Assembly (NCBI GenBank): GCA_018806985.1
Contig: JADANN010000463.1
Span: 1,054,001 to 1,118,000 of the forward strand
Source: Angiostrongylus vasorum
Lineage: Eukaryota > Nematoda > Chromadorea > Rhabditida > Metastrongylidae
Direction of reading: 5' to 3'
DNA length: 64,000 nt
The position numbers and the translations under genes are program-made. Of this stretch, positions 29,176 through 40,300 are shown piece after piece. Position 1 is the stretch's first letter. Each line of letters opens with the position of its first letter. The notes below the pieces were generated by a model that did no database searches, was not told the origin of the DNA, and saw nothing but the letters and a program-made list of their open reading frames with translations.

Positions 29176-29339
29176 TTGTAAAATAAAATTGAATACGAAA
29201 AACCTTCCCTTTCTTTGCTGTCTCATCTGATGTTTACAGATAAACGACGAGAAGAAGTACTTTCACAAAAGATTTCTGTAAAAAAATTTCGACCATCTTA
29301 AGCAGGAATGGTAAAGAAGAAAAAGTGTTAGGAAAGATT

Positions 29340-29830
29340 CAGGGAAGATTTGGTTCAGCAGCTGATGACACTCTTAAAGGAGTGCCTAAACTGTCCAATT
29401 TTCAGATGATGCGGAAAGTGCTACGCTCGAAATCAGAGGGTTGGCAATGGGGCAGCGAATGGCACCAAGCCTTGCCATTGCATTTACGTCTAACGTGGAA
29501 GCACCGGTGACCGATCTCGGGCCCGCTACTCTACTGTAGATATATAGATAACTGTTTTGTCCTTTGCTCAACACAAGAGGAAATGGACAAATGTTTCGAG
29601 CTGTTGAATGAACAGTCAGAGTATATCAAGTTCACCCGAGAGGGAACCGAAAGACAACTGGCTTCCATTCCTGAGCGCCCAAATTAGCCTGTCAGAAAAT
29701 GGCTACATTACGAAGTGGTACCGAAAGTCAAGTAATAAAAACATCTTGGTTCATTACCTCTCCTCTCACCCCCTCCTCACACGAAAAGGGCGCTTGTGAG
29801 AAACATGTTTCGTACAGTCACTAGCGTGTG
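29340..29830 (+). pseudogene. PLE reverse transcriptase remnant
   Basis: Joined across frames, the sequence reads LVQQLMTLLKECLNCPIF, a TGA where Trp is usual, then IRGLAMGQRMAPSLAIAF (motif B, G-L-A-M-G) and RYIDNCFVLCSTQEEMDK (motif C, where YIDD has become YIDN, losing a catalytic Asp). It continues with LLNEQSEYIKFTRE, WLPFLSAQISLSENGYITKW and YRKSSNKNILVHYLSSHP. There are at least two frameshifts, near 29512 and 29650. The match to PLE RT motif order is strong. Confidence 0.82.
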
Positions 29831-30074
29831 CCCAGGAAGAGAGCAGAGAAAGGAGTCCCGGAACTTGGCGCAGCAAATAGTCATTTTTAATTGCAACGAA
29901 ACTGTAGCTCGGGATAGGTGTGGAAAAAAAGTGTAGGTTTCCCCAACTATAATTCTAGGTACAATAAAGTTCCGTTTATCTTGCCTTTCATTTCAAATAA
30001 GATAAATGCACCTATAAAACGCTGCTTAAGAAGGGCAGGTCTAGAGAATTCGGTAACGGTCCGCCGAGTAATCT

Positions 30075-30490
30075 AAGGTGCTGGCTGGTTCGTAACGACC
30101 TATATGACCGTCTATGTACAATTCGAAATTGTATAATTTGCCTTAATGCTAGAGACGATGATTGCAGTTTGGGTACAGTTTATCTGATCTCTTGCAAAAC
30201 ATGAGGAGGCGAATATATTGGCGAAACGGGTAGACCACTCTCTGTTCGTAAAAAAGAACACCTAGTCGGTAACTTGAACCAAACACTCCAGTAGGTACGT
30301 ATAGGACGCAGAGACATAACGGAGATGTTGAGGTAGGTGTTACGATCCTCGCACAGAAATCATAGACACAAGCGCGCAAAACTCTCGAGACATTCTGGAT
30401 TAGTTCCAAGAATCCGGAAATGAACCGCAGGGAGGAAAATCTCATAATCACGCGAGATATTGAGCAGTATATAAGCCTGGTATTCTGATG
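30075..30490 (+). pseudogene. PLE GIY-YIG endonuclease and C-terminus
   Basis: The frame reads NLRCWLVRNDLYDRLC, CIICLNARDDDCSLGTVYLI (the 'GIY' part as GTVYLI), SCKT, a TGA where Cys is expected, then GGEYIGETGRPLSVRKKEHL (the 'YIG' part with the catalytic Arg and the His/Glu that follow). The tail is ARKTLETFWISSKNPEMNRR and EENLIITRDIEQY. The single in-frame stop suggests only moderate age. Confidence 0.85.
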
Positions 30491-30690
30491 GAATGGACAC
30501 ATGACGACTCATGTGAACTCTGTGCTGTTGGTCTCCAAGTGACATACATATTCAATGGAAGACTCATAGAAAGCGGTGAGTGTGCAAGGAAGCTACTTTG
30601 TGTTCAATGTGATTGAAATTTTGGTTTAGCATATTCTCTGTTTGGTTGTGGAGGTTTTGGCCGGTTAGATTGCAGTCAACTTGATCTTTC

Positions 30691-30732
30691 CAAGCTCTGA
30701 GGGAAGGCGAAATCCGCCGAAACGTCGGCTTG
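30691..30732 (+). ncRNA. Hammerhead-like motif at the PLE 3' end
   Basis: Stem I CAAGCT, core CTGAGGG (CUGANGA with A9 changed to G), stem II GGCG-AAAT(C)-CGCC, GAAA, ACGTC, then GGCTTG, which pairs six bases back to CAAGCT. Compared with other copies (GGCT with AGCT), the stem-I strands have changed together. The A9 change probably abolishes cleavage. Confidence 0.55.
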
Positions 30733-30909
30733 TGCGTCAATAAAGAAATAAAATAACACCATGTGTTTGCTAAACAGAAATATAAAGTGTTAGGAAGATA
30801 TTTATATATGTTTTACGGGGGCTTATAAAAGCAAAAATGTTAATAATGGTAAAGGAACATAAGATGTTCCAGATAAGCAGCGACGATCTGATCCGCCGTA
30901 GAATTTGAA

Positions 30910-31870
30910 GACAACAGATACATCACTTAGACAAACCTTTGATTTACTATGATGTGGTTTATTTTGTTATCACACTGTCCACTGGGCGACTCTCACGTCC
31001 AGCCCTTGAGAGTGGGACTTTTGGAATTGTAAGTTACCACGAATTTTCTTGCTCGTCATGATAAACTCAAGGAGAGACTCACTTCGCTCATTACATTATG
31101 ATCCGCAGGTCCCAATGCGACCTCCTCGGACGTCCTTGTGTGTTTAATCTTAGCGTTTAAACCTCAAGTAACGACTTTAAAGAATGTACGGTATTCTCTA
31201 TGGTCCTTCTTTAAACTCATATCGAATCTTTCTACTTTGTCTTCCTCACAGATTTACGTTTGTGCGTTGAGGAAGAAAGATTGTCAAAGCTGGTATTGGT
31301 CCATATCTCTTTAAGCGCAAAAGTCCGATTCGGGTTGGTGGTTGTTCGGATGGATCGATGTTCATGGCCCAAACTCGTGTTGATGGGGAACGCCGACGCA
31401 GCTGACTGCTCTACGCAGCATGTTCAGAGGAACTGTTCTTGATCTGTGTCACAGACGGTGTTTGATGGTCGGCGTTTTCTCGTCTCAGCCAGTCCGAAGA
31501 AAGTCGCACTTTATCCTTGTCTGCATGATCAGGTCCCCCTACCGAGGTCGCAGATGCAAGTGAACCTGCATTGCAGGCACAGACCGTCACTTTAGGCTCT
31601 GTGACTCAGGCAGCCATGAATGGTCCTGAGACTTTAGAGGCTTCCTCGTAGTAGTCCTACCTAACAGGGCCTTATCGGGATCAAGGGAATGAGGTACACT
31701 TACTTTGCTGGGTTTATCGTTCTATACCAACGCATACCTTGCTGAACGCTGAACGTGGAGGTGGGGTATAGTAACGGCCAGTCTATCTCAGAGTAGATAA
31801 GAAGCTCGCTTGTTGGACGCGACTCTTGGCTGCCTCCCATACACTTCCTAGTCACTTAATTGCTAGCTTT
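30910..31870 (-). mobile_element. RTE-A 5' fragment (endonuclease region)
   Basis: Antisense match to about 5480-6430: 'gtccactgggcgactctcac' corresponds to 'tccactgggagactcccacg', and 'gtcctacctaacagggcctt' to 'gtcctacctaacacggccgt'. It covers the endonuclease N-terminal half and the 5' region. No intact frame. Confidence 0.75.
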
Positions 31871-32320
31871 CGGCAGAAATGGCTTATAGAATGCGATCCG
31901 CAGTGGCAACAACACAACCTCGTATGCATGCATGATTAGGTTCTCATGAATACAGGAGATATGTGCCAAAGTTGAGCAGCAAAAACAGGGAGTCTATTCC
32001 ATAGATCAACCTGCGTCTTAAGGAAGCCGCTTTTGGCCCGCGATTAACCTCCCTATCCACCAGCCGCAGTCGCACCACGCTGCCTCGCGACAAGCCGGCA
32101 TGAGATTTCTCTGTGTGAGATATCTAGTGCTACGGTACTTTCATATATCGGGATCGTAAGTGGGCGTGAAACTAAATCTGCAATCTGTCATCTCTGCGGT
32201 GCATAGGGAAACTACTGAATGGTGCACTCTAATTCAAATGGTAAACGCTGAACGCTGTAGTACTGATCGTAAGAAATATAGCGTTTGAAAAGCACACATG
32301 TATACATATAAATGCTTTTA
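31871..32320. other. No recognised feature
   Basis: No repeat family or gene recognised. 32050-32110 is locally GC-rich. Confidence 0.4.
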
Positions 32321-32411
32321 TATCTATTGTTCTCTTTTTTACAGCAATCGCGAGGTTGTTATTCAGCATACCTTTACTTCCTTACAAAGATAACACATAC
32401 AACACAACGGT

Positions 32412-32448
32412 AACTGACGTTTCGGCAGTATCGCCTTCTTCAGAGCCT
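32412..32448 (-). ncRNA. Hammerhead-like motif, left arm
   Basis: Minus strand: GGCT, CTGAAGA, stem II GGCG-ATAC-TGCC, GAAA, ACGTC, AGTT. Stem II keeps pairing with a G-T wobble; stem I pairs as A-T, G-C, T-G, T-G. The catalytic core is fully consensus. Confidence 0.55.
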
Positions 32449-32549
32449 GGAAGGGTACACTAATATGTAATTTATCTATAATTTTCATCTTTCTGTTTGC
32501 GTTGATGAAGCGTTTGACCTGGTAAATTACATATTAGTGTACCGTTCCA

Positions 32550-32585
32550 GGCTCTGAAGAAGGTGACGCTGCCGAAACGTCAGCT
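32550..32585 (+). ncRNA. Hammerhead-like motif, right arm
   Basis: Plus strand: GGCT, CTGAAGA, a stem II of about GGT-GACGCT-GCC, GAAA, ACGTC, AGCT. The core is intact and stem II is slightly weaker than at 12015-12050. Confidence 0.55.
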
Positions 32586-32679
32586 ACCGTTGTGTTGTAT
32601 GTTTTGTACTTGTAAGAAAGTAAAGGTGTGCCGAATAACAACCTCGCGATTGCTGTAAAAAAAGAGAACAACAGATTTA

Positions 32680-33385
32680 TAATCCAATGCCGAGGTTAAC
32701 AGAAAGTCGATCTTAGGAACTGTTAAAAGAAGTGCCAGCTTTTATACATATTTAACGCGGCCCGTTCTGTAGTTTTTTCAACATCCACGAGTACTTTTAG
32801 CTATTGAAAAATCGGCGCGATTATAAGTATATCTGTTAACGCACAGCGGAGCGCAATAGGTTAGAAACGGAACAAGCGAGAAAGAGTCGTGATCACGGTC
32901 TCGCCACAATTGTCGCGAAAAGATATGCACAGTCAATAATGTGTAAAAAATCAGCAATTTAGTGCAAAAACACTCAGCGGTTGCTCATATTCCGACCAGA
33001 ATGACTCGATGTAGTTATCTAGCGGAACACAATTTAAACTTGACTTCAGCGAATGGTCATATGTGAAGAGCGTTCACTCATGAGAATTAATGGATACCTC
33101 TGAACTGAAGTCAACAGTCTTTTAGAGTCAGTAGGGAGATTTTTAACGAAAAATCATGATCTTAGCATGATTCCACGTGAGTTTACATGACATGAATGGT
33201 TCGTTTCCATGTTGCGTCACGTCAGTTGACCTGGTATAAATGGAGGGATCCTCCAGTGAGCTCATTGCCACGTTAGTATCTGGAGCTATGTGTTTTCACC
33301 AGTATCCTGCAGTATTAAGTTGGACCGTGCTCTTTTTTCTCATAGAGTTCTCTATTTGGTGTTTCTGTTTTAGTAAATCGGATTT
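32680..33385. other. No recognised gene
   Basis: Begins with the short PLE-associated block (32681-32713); the rest is AT-rich without exons or repeat families that I recognise. Confidence 0.4.
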
Positions 33386-33389
33386 ATTA

Positions 33390-33775
33390 CTTACTTGATA
33401 CTTGATAATTGAAAAGCTTGCCCTCATTAGTTGTGCGGATCCCAGCATAATCACCATTTTTCGGAGATTTGCTGGTTAAGCTATTGTGGTTCCCCGGAAT
33501 CCCGAGGACAGCCTGGCCAAAGTCTGCCCAGGTCGTCGCCACGACAGGCAGTCGCAGCCCTTGTGGAACAGATGGAGATTTGCCACCATGCGACTTTGAT
33601 ACCAGGATGGTAGTGGATCCTGGTATTGGTTTACTCTTAGCTAGGCTTTCTGATGGAAACGGCGGACTCCTTCGCAGCTTGGGAGACCCTGCCGGTGGAA
33701 CGAATCCTGCAGTTGTACATCGCAGTCCGACACCGAGGAACACCTCCCAGCCACGATGAGGCGCTAAGCCGTTGG
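33390..33775 (-). repeat. S3 SINE-like repeat, antisense, complete
   Basis: The antisense tail 'ttacttacttgatacttgat' at 33390 marks the 3' end, and the 5' end is at 'cagccacgatgaggcgctaa'. Frames on both strands (up to 118 codons) are repeat artefacts. Confidence 0.85.
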
Positions 33776-33844
33776 GAAGAACTTGGATTTATTAGATGTT
33801 TTCAACACAATGGAATAAATGTAGATCTCCCTAAAGGACAATAG

Positions 33845-33990
33845 CGCGTTCGTTCCCCACCATAGACACCTGTGGTCCAAAGTTTTGCAAATATCTTAGC
33901 AACGTTGTAGTTGTATTTCGCTTAATACCTCTGCCATGAACATTGTAGTAGGCAGGGAAATAAAAGGTAAAACAATGGAATGTTATTTGA
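33845..33990 (+). repeat. F4 half-element
   Basis: 'cgcgttcgttccccaccata', 'cctgtggtccaaagttttgc', 'tagttgtatttcgcttaata', then 'gtagtaggcagggaaataaa'. One arm only. Confidence 0.65.
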
Positions 33991-34310
33991 CTGAGTATGT
34001 CGTTCACATAGCAGGACGATGTGTTTCCACTGGCAAAGATATCCAGTTCAGGAAGAACAATCTTTTACTTTTTTGCCCATGATTGGCTCCCCCAGAATTA
34101 ACATGACAACTGTCCAAAGTTCCTGTTTGACCTTCATTACTGGCGTCAACAACAATGTTAGAAAAACATTATGATGAAACGTATGGTTGAAATAATCGTG
34201 AACGCTTAAGCGATTTTCATCGCTATTCACTAGTTGCTTCACCAGCATGGTCTATAGTTTTTTAACATTTTCTTACCAATTCATACTTCTTATCGTTCAT
34301 TCCTATTCAG

Positions 34311-37300
34311 AGTTGTGTTGAGAGGCCGACCAAAACCGACCAATGTCCACTCGTCGTTATCAACCATACAAGCACTACGAATTCCAAGGAATACAAAGAC
34401 CTAAGCCCATCAAAAAGGTAGCAGCATTCTTATTTAAATGTATTTATGAGATAAATGTAGATTAATAAAATCTCTGGTCATTTATTTAATACAACTATCT
34501 CAACCGCAATAATGCTCAGACAATTGCAAAACTCAAACCCCAAGCCAGATTCGAACTCGCGGTAATAATACTTACTTAGATACGCTTATAACTTTATTCA
34601 ACAACATCACGTTAGCGTTACGAAAGCTGAGAGTCCGAAAGTCACCAAGAGACTTATGTCTCCGGAAACATTCGAGCTGAAATGCAAGCATGGAATTGCA
34701 CGAGCTACAGACAACCGCCAACTAACGTCCGAGCTTACAAAACAATGCAAACGACAAAGGCGATAAAGCAGGTGACAGACGGTAAAAGAAGATCTTAAAC
34801 AGAGAAGAGCTGCAGATGTAGTCGAATCTTCAGAGACTGGAAAAAGCATTTGCAAAGTCTCACCTGAAGTTTTGCCACACTGCAAAACCACATGACGATT
34901 GTAACTCAAAAGACCGACATTCTATAAACCTCGGCATAAATAGTTGATATATTTATTTATGTCAACCTATAAAACTGGTCTTGTTGAGCTGATGCGAGGT
35001 TGGTATAAATTTTCGTTGTCGCTGTTGTTGTTGTTGCCGTTGCTGTGGGTGTTGTTGGTCGATGGCTGACGTTTCGGGAATTTCACCATCCTCAGAGCCG
35101 TGATTTCACGAGTGGGACTCATGACGCTTGTACTCTGACACAGACGGAACAGTTACAGCGTTTAAAAAGATAATGGAGGAAATCGTTCATGAATCTCTCA
35201 GATCTCTTCTATTAGCCACGTCCTCCATCCCTCACAAGAAATAAAGGAGGATGGATATGTTGTACTACCGGTTCTCCCTTTCGGTGAAAATCGAACAGCA
35301 CTAGGTGCAGACAGGAAAAGATCTGCACACCTGAGAACCTTCCGCCAGTCCACTTAAACACATTGGCTCGGCTATTCACACGTTACCTATCTAGATGCAA
35401 GGCTCCCACTCAATGGAAGACCAGAAAGACCGAGACGTTGTAACCTCCACCATACCGTCAACCATTGCTCAATCTTTCACTTTTTAATTTCTTCCTAATT
35501 CAATTTTTTAGCGGGCAGGGTATTAAGCGAAATACAACCACAACGTTGCTGAGATATTTGCAAAACTCCGGATCGCAGGTGTCTGCGGTGGGGAACGAAC
35601 GCGCTATTACGTTTTCCATGGGGTAACGCATTCACTACAACACCATACGGGCCCTTCGTTTTGCTTATCTCTCAGATAGTAATACTAAACTATTAGATTG
35701 CAAATATCTCAACAACGTTGTGATTGTATTTCGCTTAATACCCTGCCGTAAAAATTGTAGTAGGTAGAAAATAAAAAGTAAAACATTGTGATTTCAACTA
35801 CAGCCTCAGCTTAACAGGGTTCGTTCCCGATTTGAGCTCCCCAGATCAATCCCGCTGACGGGTGATTGCTGATGGCAAAAGATCGATAGAACTAGCTGAG
35901 AGGCAAGCGAAATGAAGGATGTGGCGGTGAAGGCGTTAGCCCTCGGAAAGGGTAATAGCACGTTCGTTGTCCACCACAAACACCTGCGGTACGGAGTTTT
36001 GCAAGTATCTCAGCAACGTTGTGGTTGTGTTATTGCTCAATCTGCTTGCTGTCTGTGGTCTACAAACTTTTCACTCGAGTCATTCTAAACAGGACTGGCG
36101 GAACACTGGACAATGGACAAAGGGACAGCTATGTGAGTAAGCAAGATTTTGAAAAGGATTTAGTACGATGGACCACATCCCAACGATAACAAGACTCATT
36201 AAAGTATCGCCAGAATGCAGAACACCGCTCTATTTCACTTTCGTCGATTTAAAGGAGACTTTTGACTTAGTTATGACAGAAAAGCCATGGAAATTCTTAA
36301 TAGTCAGGGAATCCCTACTCAATATATAAAAGATTCTTTGTGAGACCAATAAAAAATCTACAACCAAGATTTCAAAAGAAGGGTAGGCAATGTGATACCA
36401 CCTCACCAAAATTATTACCGCCACCCCTCGAGAACGTCATGGGAACATTGAATGGGATAATGTGGGAGTGAAAATCGATGGTCGGCACTTACACCGTCTC
36501 TTTGCTTTGCTGATGATATCGTTCTTATAAAATCAAGCATAAGCCAAGCGGAACGCGAATGTTTGTCGACTTTGTTAATGCCTGTGGAAAGATTGATCTT
36601 TAACTAAATCTCACAAAAACGATGTTCATGAAGAACGGATTGGTTTCGTATGCCCTATTCGCGCTCAACGGAACTAATATCTTCGAATGCTCCAGTTATA
36701 TCTACCTAGGTCGGGAAATCAATATGATGAACGACTTAGCTCCAGAGTTGAAGAGAAGTAAAGAGGAGCGGCTGGGGAAGCTTTTCAAGAGAACTAAGGA
36801 CGTAGTGAAGAAAACAAAGAACACCCGACTCCGCGCCCACTTTTTGATTCAACGGTACTTCTTGCCTTTAACGTGTGCGTCAGAAACCTGGTCGCTACAT
36901 AAGTAGGATAAAAAATCGCTAAGCGTTATTGAAGGCACAGTCGAAAAGGCGATGCTAGAGGCATCCCGTGTCATACAAGTAAGAGATCAGAAGCTCCGAC
37001 CTGCGTCAACGACCGAAAAATCAAGGATGCCGTTCTGTACGGCAAACAGTCGAAGATAAGATGGGGCCATACATGTAATGCGTATGAGCGACAACCGATG
37101 AACAAGACCCGTTAGTGACTGAGTTCCTCGGGATGTCAGACATGCTGCAGGAAAACCACCGACCCGATGGTCAGAGTTCTTCAGGAAAAGCCTACAAGAA
37201 ACATATGATGCTCAACGAGTCCCTAGAGCGAGCAGAACCCACTGCGTTACTCATGCGCCCGACAGAAAAATTCAAGGTTTACTGGTACCCGCTCCAGTCA

Positions 37301-40300
37301 CTAGACGGTCAACGGGACTACAGGTGAAATAGGTGATTCTGGATAATTGGATGGCCCTTCTTCACTGGTTGTGCGGACCCTAGCATAATTCCCATAATCC
37401 GGAGATTTGCTGGCTTAGCCATTGTGGTTCCCTGGAATCCCGAGGATAGCCTGGGCCAAAGTCTGCCCCCAGTTCACCACCATCACAGGCAGTCGGCGCC
37501 CTTGTAGATCAGAAGGAGATTTGCCACCATGGAACTAGTCTGATACCAGGACAGTGGTGAATCCTGGTAGTAGTTTACTCGTAGCTGGGCTTCCTGATGG
37601 GAACGCCAAACTCCTTCTCAGCTTGGGAGAGCTTGCTGGTGGGATGAATCCCCCCAGCTGTATAGCGCAGTTCGATATCCAAGAACACCGCCCACTCACG
37701 ATGAGGCGGTAAACCATTGAGAGGGAGATAGTAATGGGATAAAATAATAGGCATTAAGTAAAAAGTTATGCATTGTAATTTTGACGACAAACTCAGCTTA
37801 GCTGGCATTAATGCCGAATTGTTCTCTTCAGATCATTTCTCCTGTAGCTGGCGATTGCTGAGGGCACCGTTAGGGTGAGAAACTGGCAGAGAGAAAGACA
37901 AAGCGAGGACCTCAGTGACATAGTTGGTAATACGTGAACCTCTGCAAAGAGTAGTAACGGTTTAGAATCTGGACTGAGTTCTGAGTTTCGCAAAAGTCGC
38001 AACACCATTTTGGTTACATTTTTACATAACACCCTGGCATGAAAAAAATAATGGCAGAAAATAGAAAGTTATGCACTAATTTCTCATTTTTCGCAATGAA
38101 ATACCTCGGAGACCAAGGCCTATATCCAACGTCGCTGTCGCATCTATTTCACTGCTAATTTCCTACGTACTCGCTATGTGTGGATACGAACTTATGCCGA
38201 TCGCTTCCCTCACCATATATGGGTGGAAACCCGCTCCTGTAAGTCTGTAAGTTTAAGGGGCATAGAGAACAAGAATTAGATGTTTGCCGTTCAATAATAA
38301 GTGATTTGAAGGGATAAAGGGAATGTTCTAGGAGGATAACATGGCACCTAGCGAAAGGAAGGAGAATATGTTTGCACTGTGGGGAAAAAAATTATTCAAA
38401 GACCACAAAATATTTGAAATAAGAAATATTTTTTTGCACGACCCGTCTTCCACATGAAGTGCGTGGGTGTCAGTACACCTAGAATTCCTTCCAACTTTTT
38501 CTGCGTGTGAATTCGGCTGCTGTTTGCGGACTCTTTCGCCTTCGTCACGAATGTCGTTGAACTCTCGTAGGGTCGCTTCTTTCCGAAACCCACACGCAAT
38601 AATGTTAGAAATTCCGCGAGCATCGATTTAATCCATAACTGAGTTTTGGTGTTCTGAAAAAGCTAGTGCATACGATTCCCTCCACGAAGATTTTACCCGC
38701 CTTGATCCTCTTATGAACAAAGCAATTATAATATTTAGGACATATGGCCGTGTGAGCGCTTCACCGTCTCCGTCACTGTACCTGAAGGAAAAAAGCTCTT
38801 GTGGGATTTCACAACAAGAGGTGAAATCGAGTTTTTCGTCCATAAAGGCAAGGTTGGTTCGGGGATCGGTGATCTATAATAAATTAATGACGACTTTCAC
38901 CTGAATCACATGCAGGCACGACGAAACTTAGTTTCTGTGTTGCATCATGTGCGTTGAATTCAATGCGCATTGTCGATAGTGTCTGCACAAAGATAACCAG
39001 GCCTCCTTTGTTTTATACTCTATGACGCGGTTTTCCAACGATTTCTTTCAGCAATTTTCATATTTTCCATACTATAGCTCAAGCCCTTCTACGTATTTTC
39101 CTCTGACTCTTGCATATGACAAAATATTGTGCCGCACCGTCCAACAACGGCGTTGTCAACCTTTGGGTTCACCACTTGCGTTTGATATTCTTCAACATCT
39201 TTATGCGTTTTCAGTTCACATCTATATTTCAGAACGGTAAAGTTCAAAACATGTAATATTCCAAATGTATAATGTGTGGAAGCACAATGTCGAGGGGTCA
39301 CTATACAGCCTTCCAAGAATATCTTGGTATCGTCGCCCCTCAGCGAAAATGCCACCACAAAACGATAACTCGTTAAGAAAGCATTTTTTTATCTTAACCG
39401 TTTCATTTCCTGCCTAGCCTTTTTAATGGCAGGGGTATATTGCAAAATATAACTTCAATGATGCTGAGATATTTGCAAAACTCCGGAGCGCAGGTGTCTG
39501 CGGTGGGGAACGAACGCACTATTGTTTTTTCCAAAAAGTAACGCGTTCACCAGAGCGATAGAACTAGCTGAGAGACAGGCGAAACGAAGGACTCGCATGG
39601 TGTGGTGGCGAACGTTTCTTCACGGAAAGGACAATAGCGCGTTCGTTCCCCACCGCAGACACCTGCGGTCGTGAGTTTTGCAGATATCTCAGCATCATTG
39701 AAGTTATGTTTCGCAATACACCCTGCCACTGAAAAGAGTAAGCAGTAAATAAAACGGTTAATATTGTGATTATAACTAAAGCCTCAGCTTAACTGGGTTC
39801 AATGCCGATTTGGGCTCTCCAGATCAATCCCATTGACGGATGATTGCTGGTGGTAGAGATCGATAGAACTAGCTGAGAGAAAGGCGAAACGAAGGACCCG
39901 CATGGTGTCGCGGTGAACGCGTTACTCCACGGAAAGGACAATAGCGCGTTCGTTCCCCCACCGCAGACAGTTTTTTATATTATTAGGCATAAGAAAACAT
40001 CTATTCATAGACCATGCTTTGGCGCAGAATCTGTATTCAATGGGTTATCAACTGGTACAAAATAATGTGAAAACTATGAGGTGAAATAAGCAGCCGAAAT
40101 GAAGAGGGCTGGAACGAGATACACATTAGTCTAAAACCTTACTGTGGCAAAATGGTTAATCATTGACAGACCGTGGCGAGCACCGCTGAACCTCATTTGA
40201 CACCTATTTTGACACTTGAATGCCCCGTCCTAACTGGTTGTGTAGACCCCAGCATAATCTCCATTTTCCGGAGATTTGCTTGTTAAGCCATTGTGGTTCC

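Larger units (their letters stand above)
29320..30745 (+). mobile_element. Penelope-like retroelement, 5'-truncated
   Basis: In order on the plus strand: RT core (29350-29700), RT thumb and linker (29700-30070), a cysteine-rich GIY-YIG endonuclease (30075-30300), a C-terminal tail (30370-30480), then a 3' region with a hammerhead-like motif (30691-30732) and 'aataaagaaataaaataaca'. RT followed by GIY-YIG is the defining layout of EN-positive PLEs. The 5' RT region is missing and the frame is broken by stops and shifts. Fragments of the same family lie at 2657, 12015-12440, 32327-32675, 34970 and 54600. Confidence 0.85.
32327..32675. repeat. Large inverted repeat (hairpin) with a hammerhead-like motif in each arm
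   Basis: Left arm about 32327-32474, right arm about 32523-32675, loop about 48 bases. Arms match at roughly nine of ten positions by eye: 'agcaatcgcgaggttgttat' at 32343 and its reverse complement at 32660; 'acactaatatgtaattta' at 32457 and its complement at 32523. Each arm carries a hammerhead-like block (32412-32448 minus, 32550-32585 plus). Related to the PLE termini. Confidence 0.85.

Noticed and set aside
33387..33759. Overlapping frames of about 100 codons on both strands
   Set aside because: The same frames recur in other S3 copies with different breaks; they are repeat artefacts.
39089..39358. 89-codon minus-strand frame with protein-like composition
   Set aside because: No splice sites, start context or homologous motif; it sits in the intron of the candidate GOLD-type gene.
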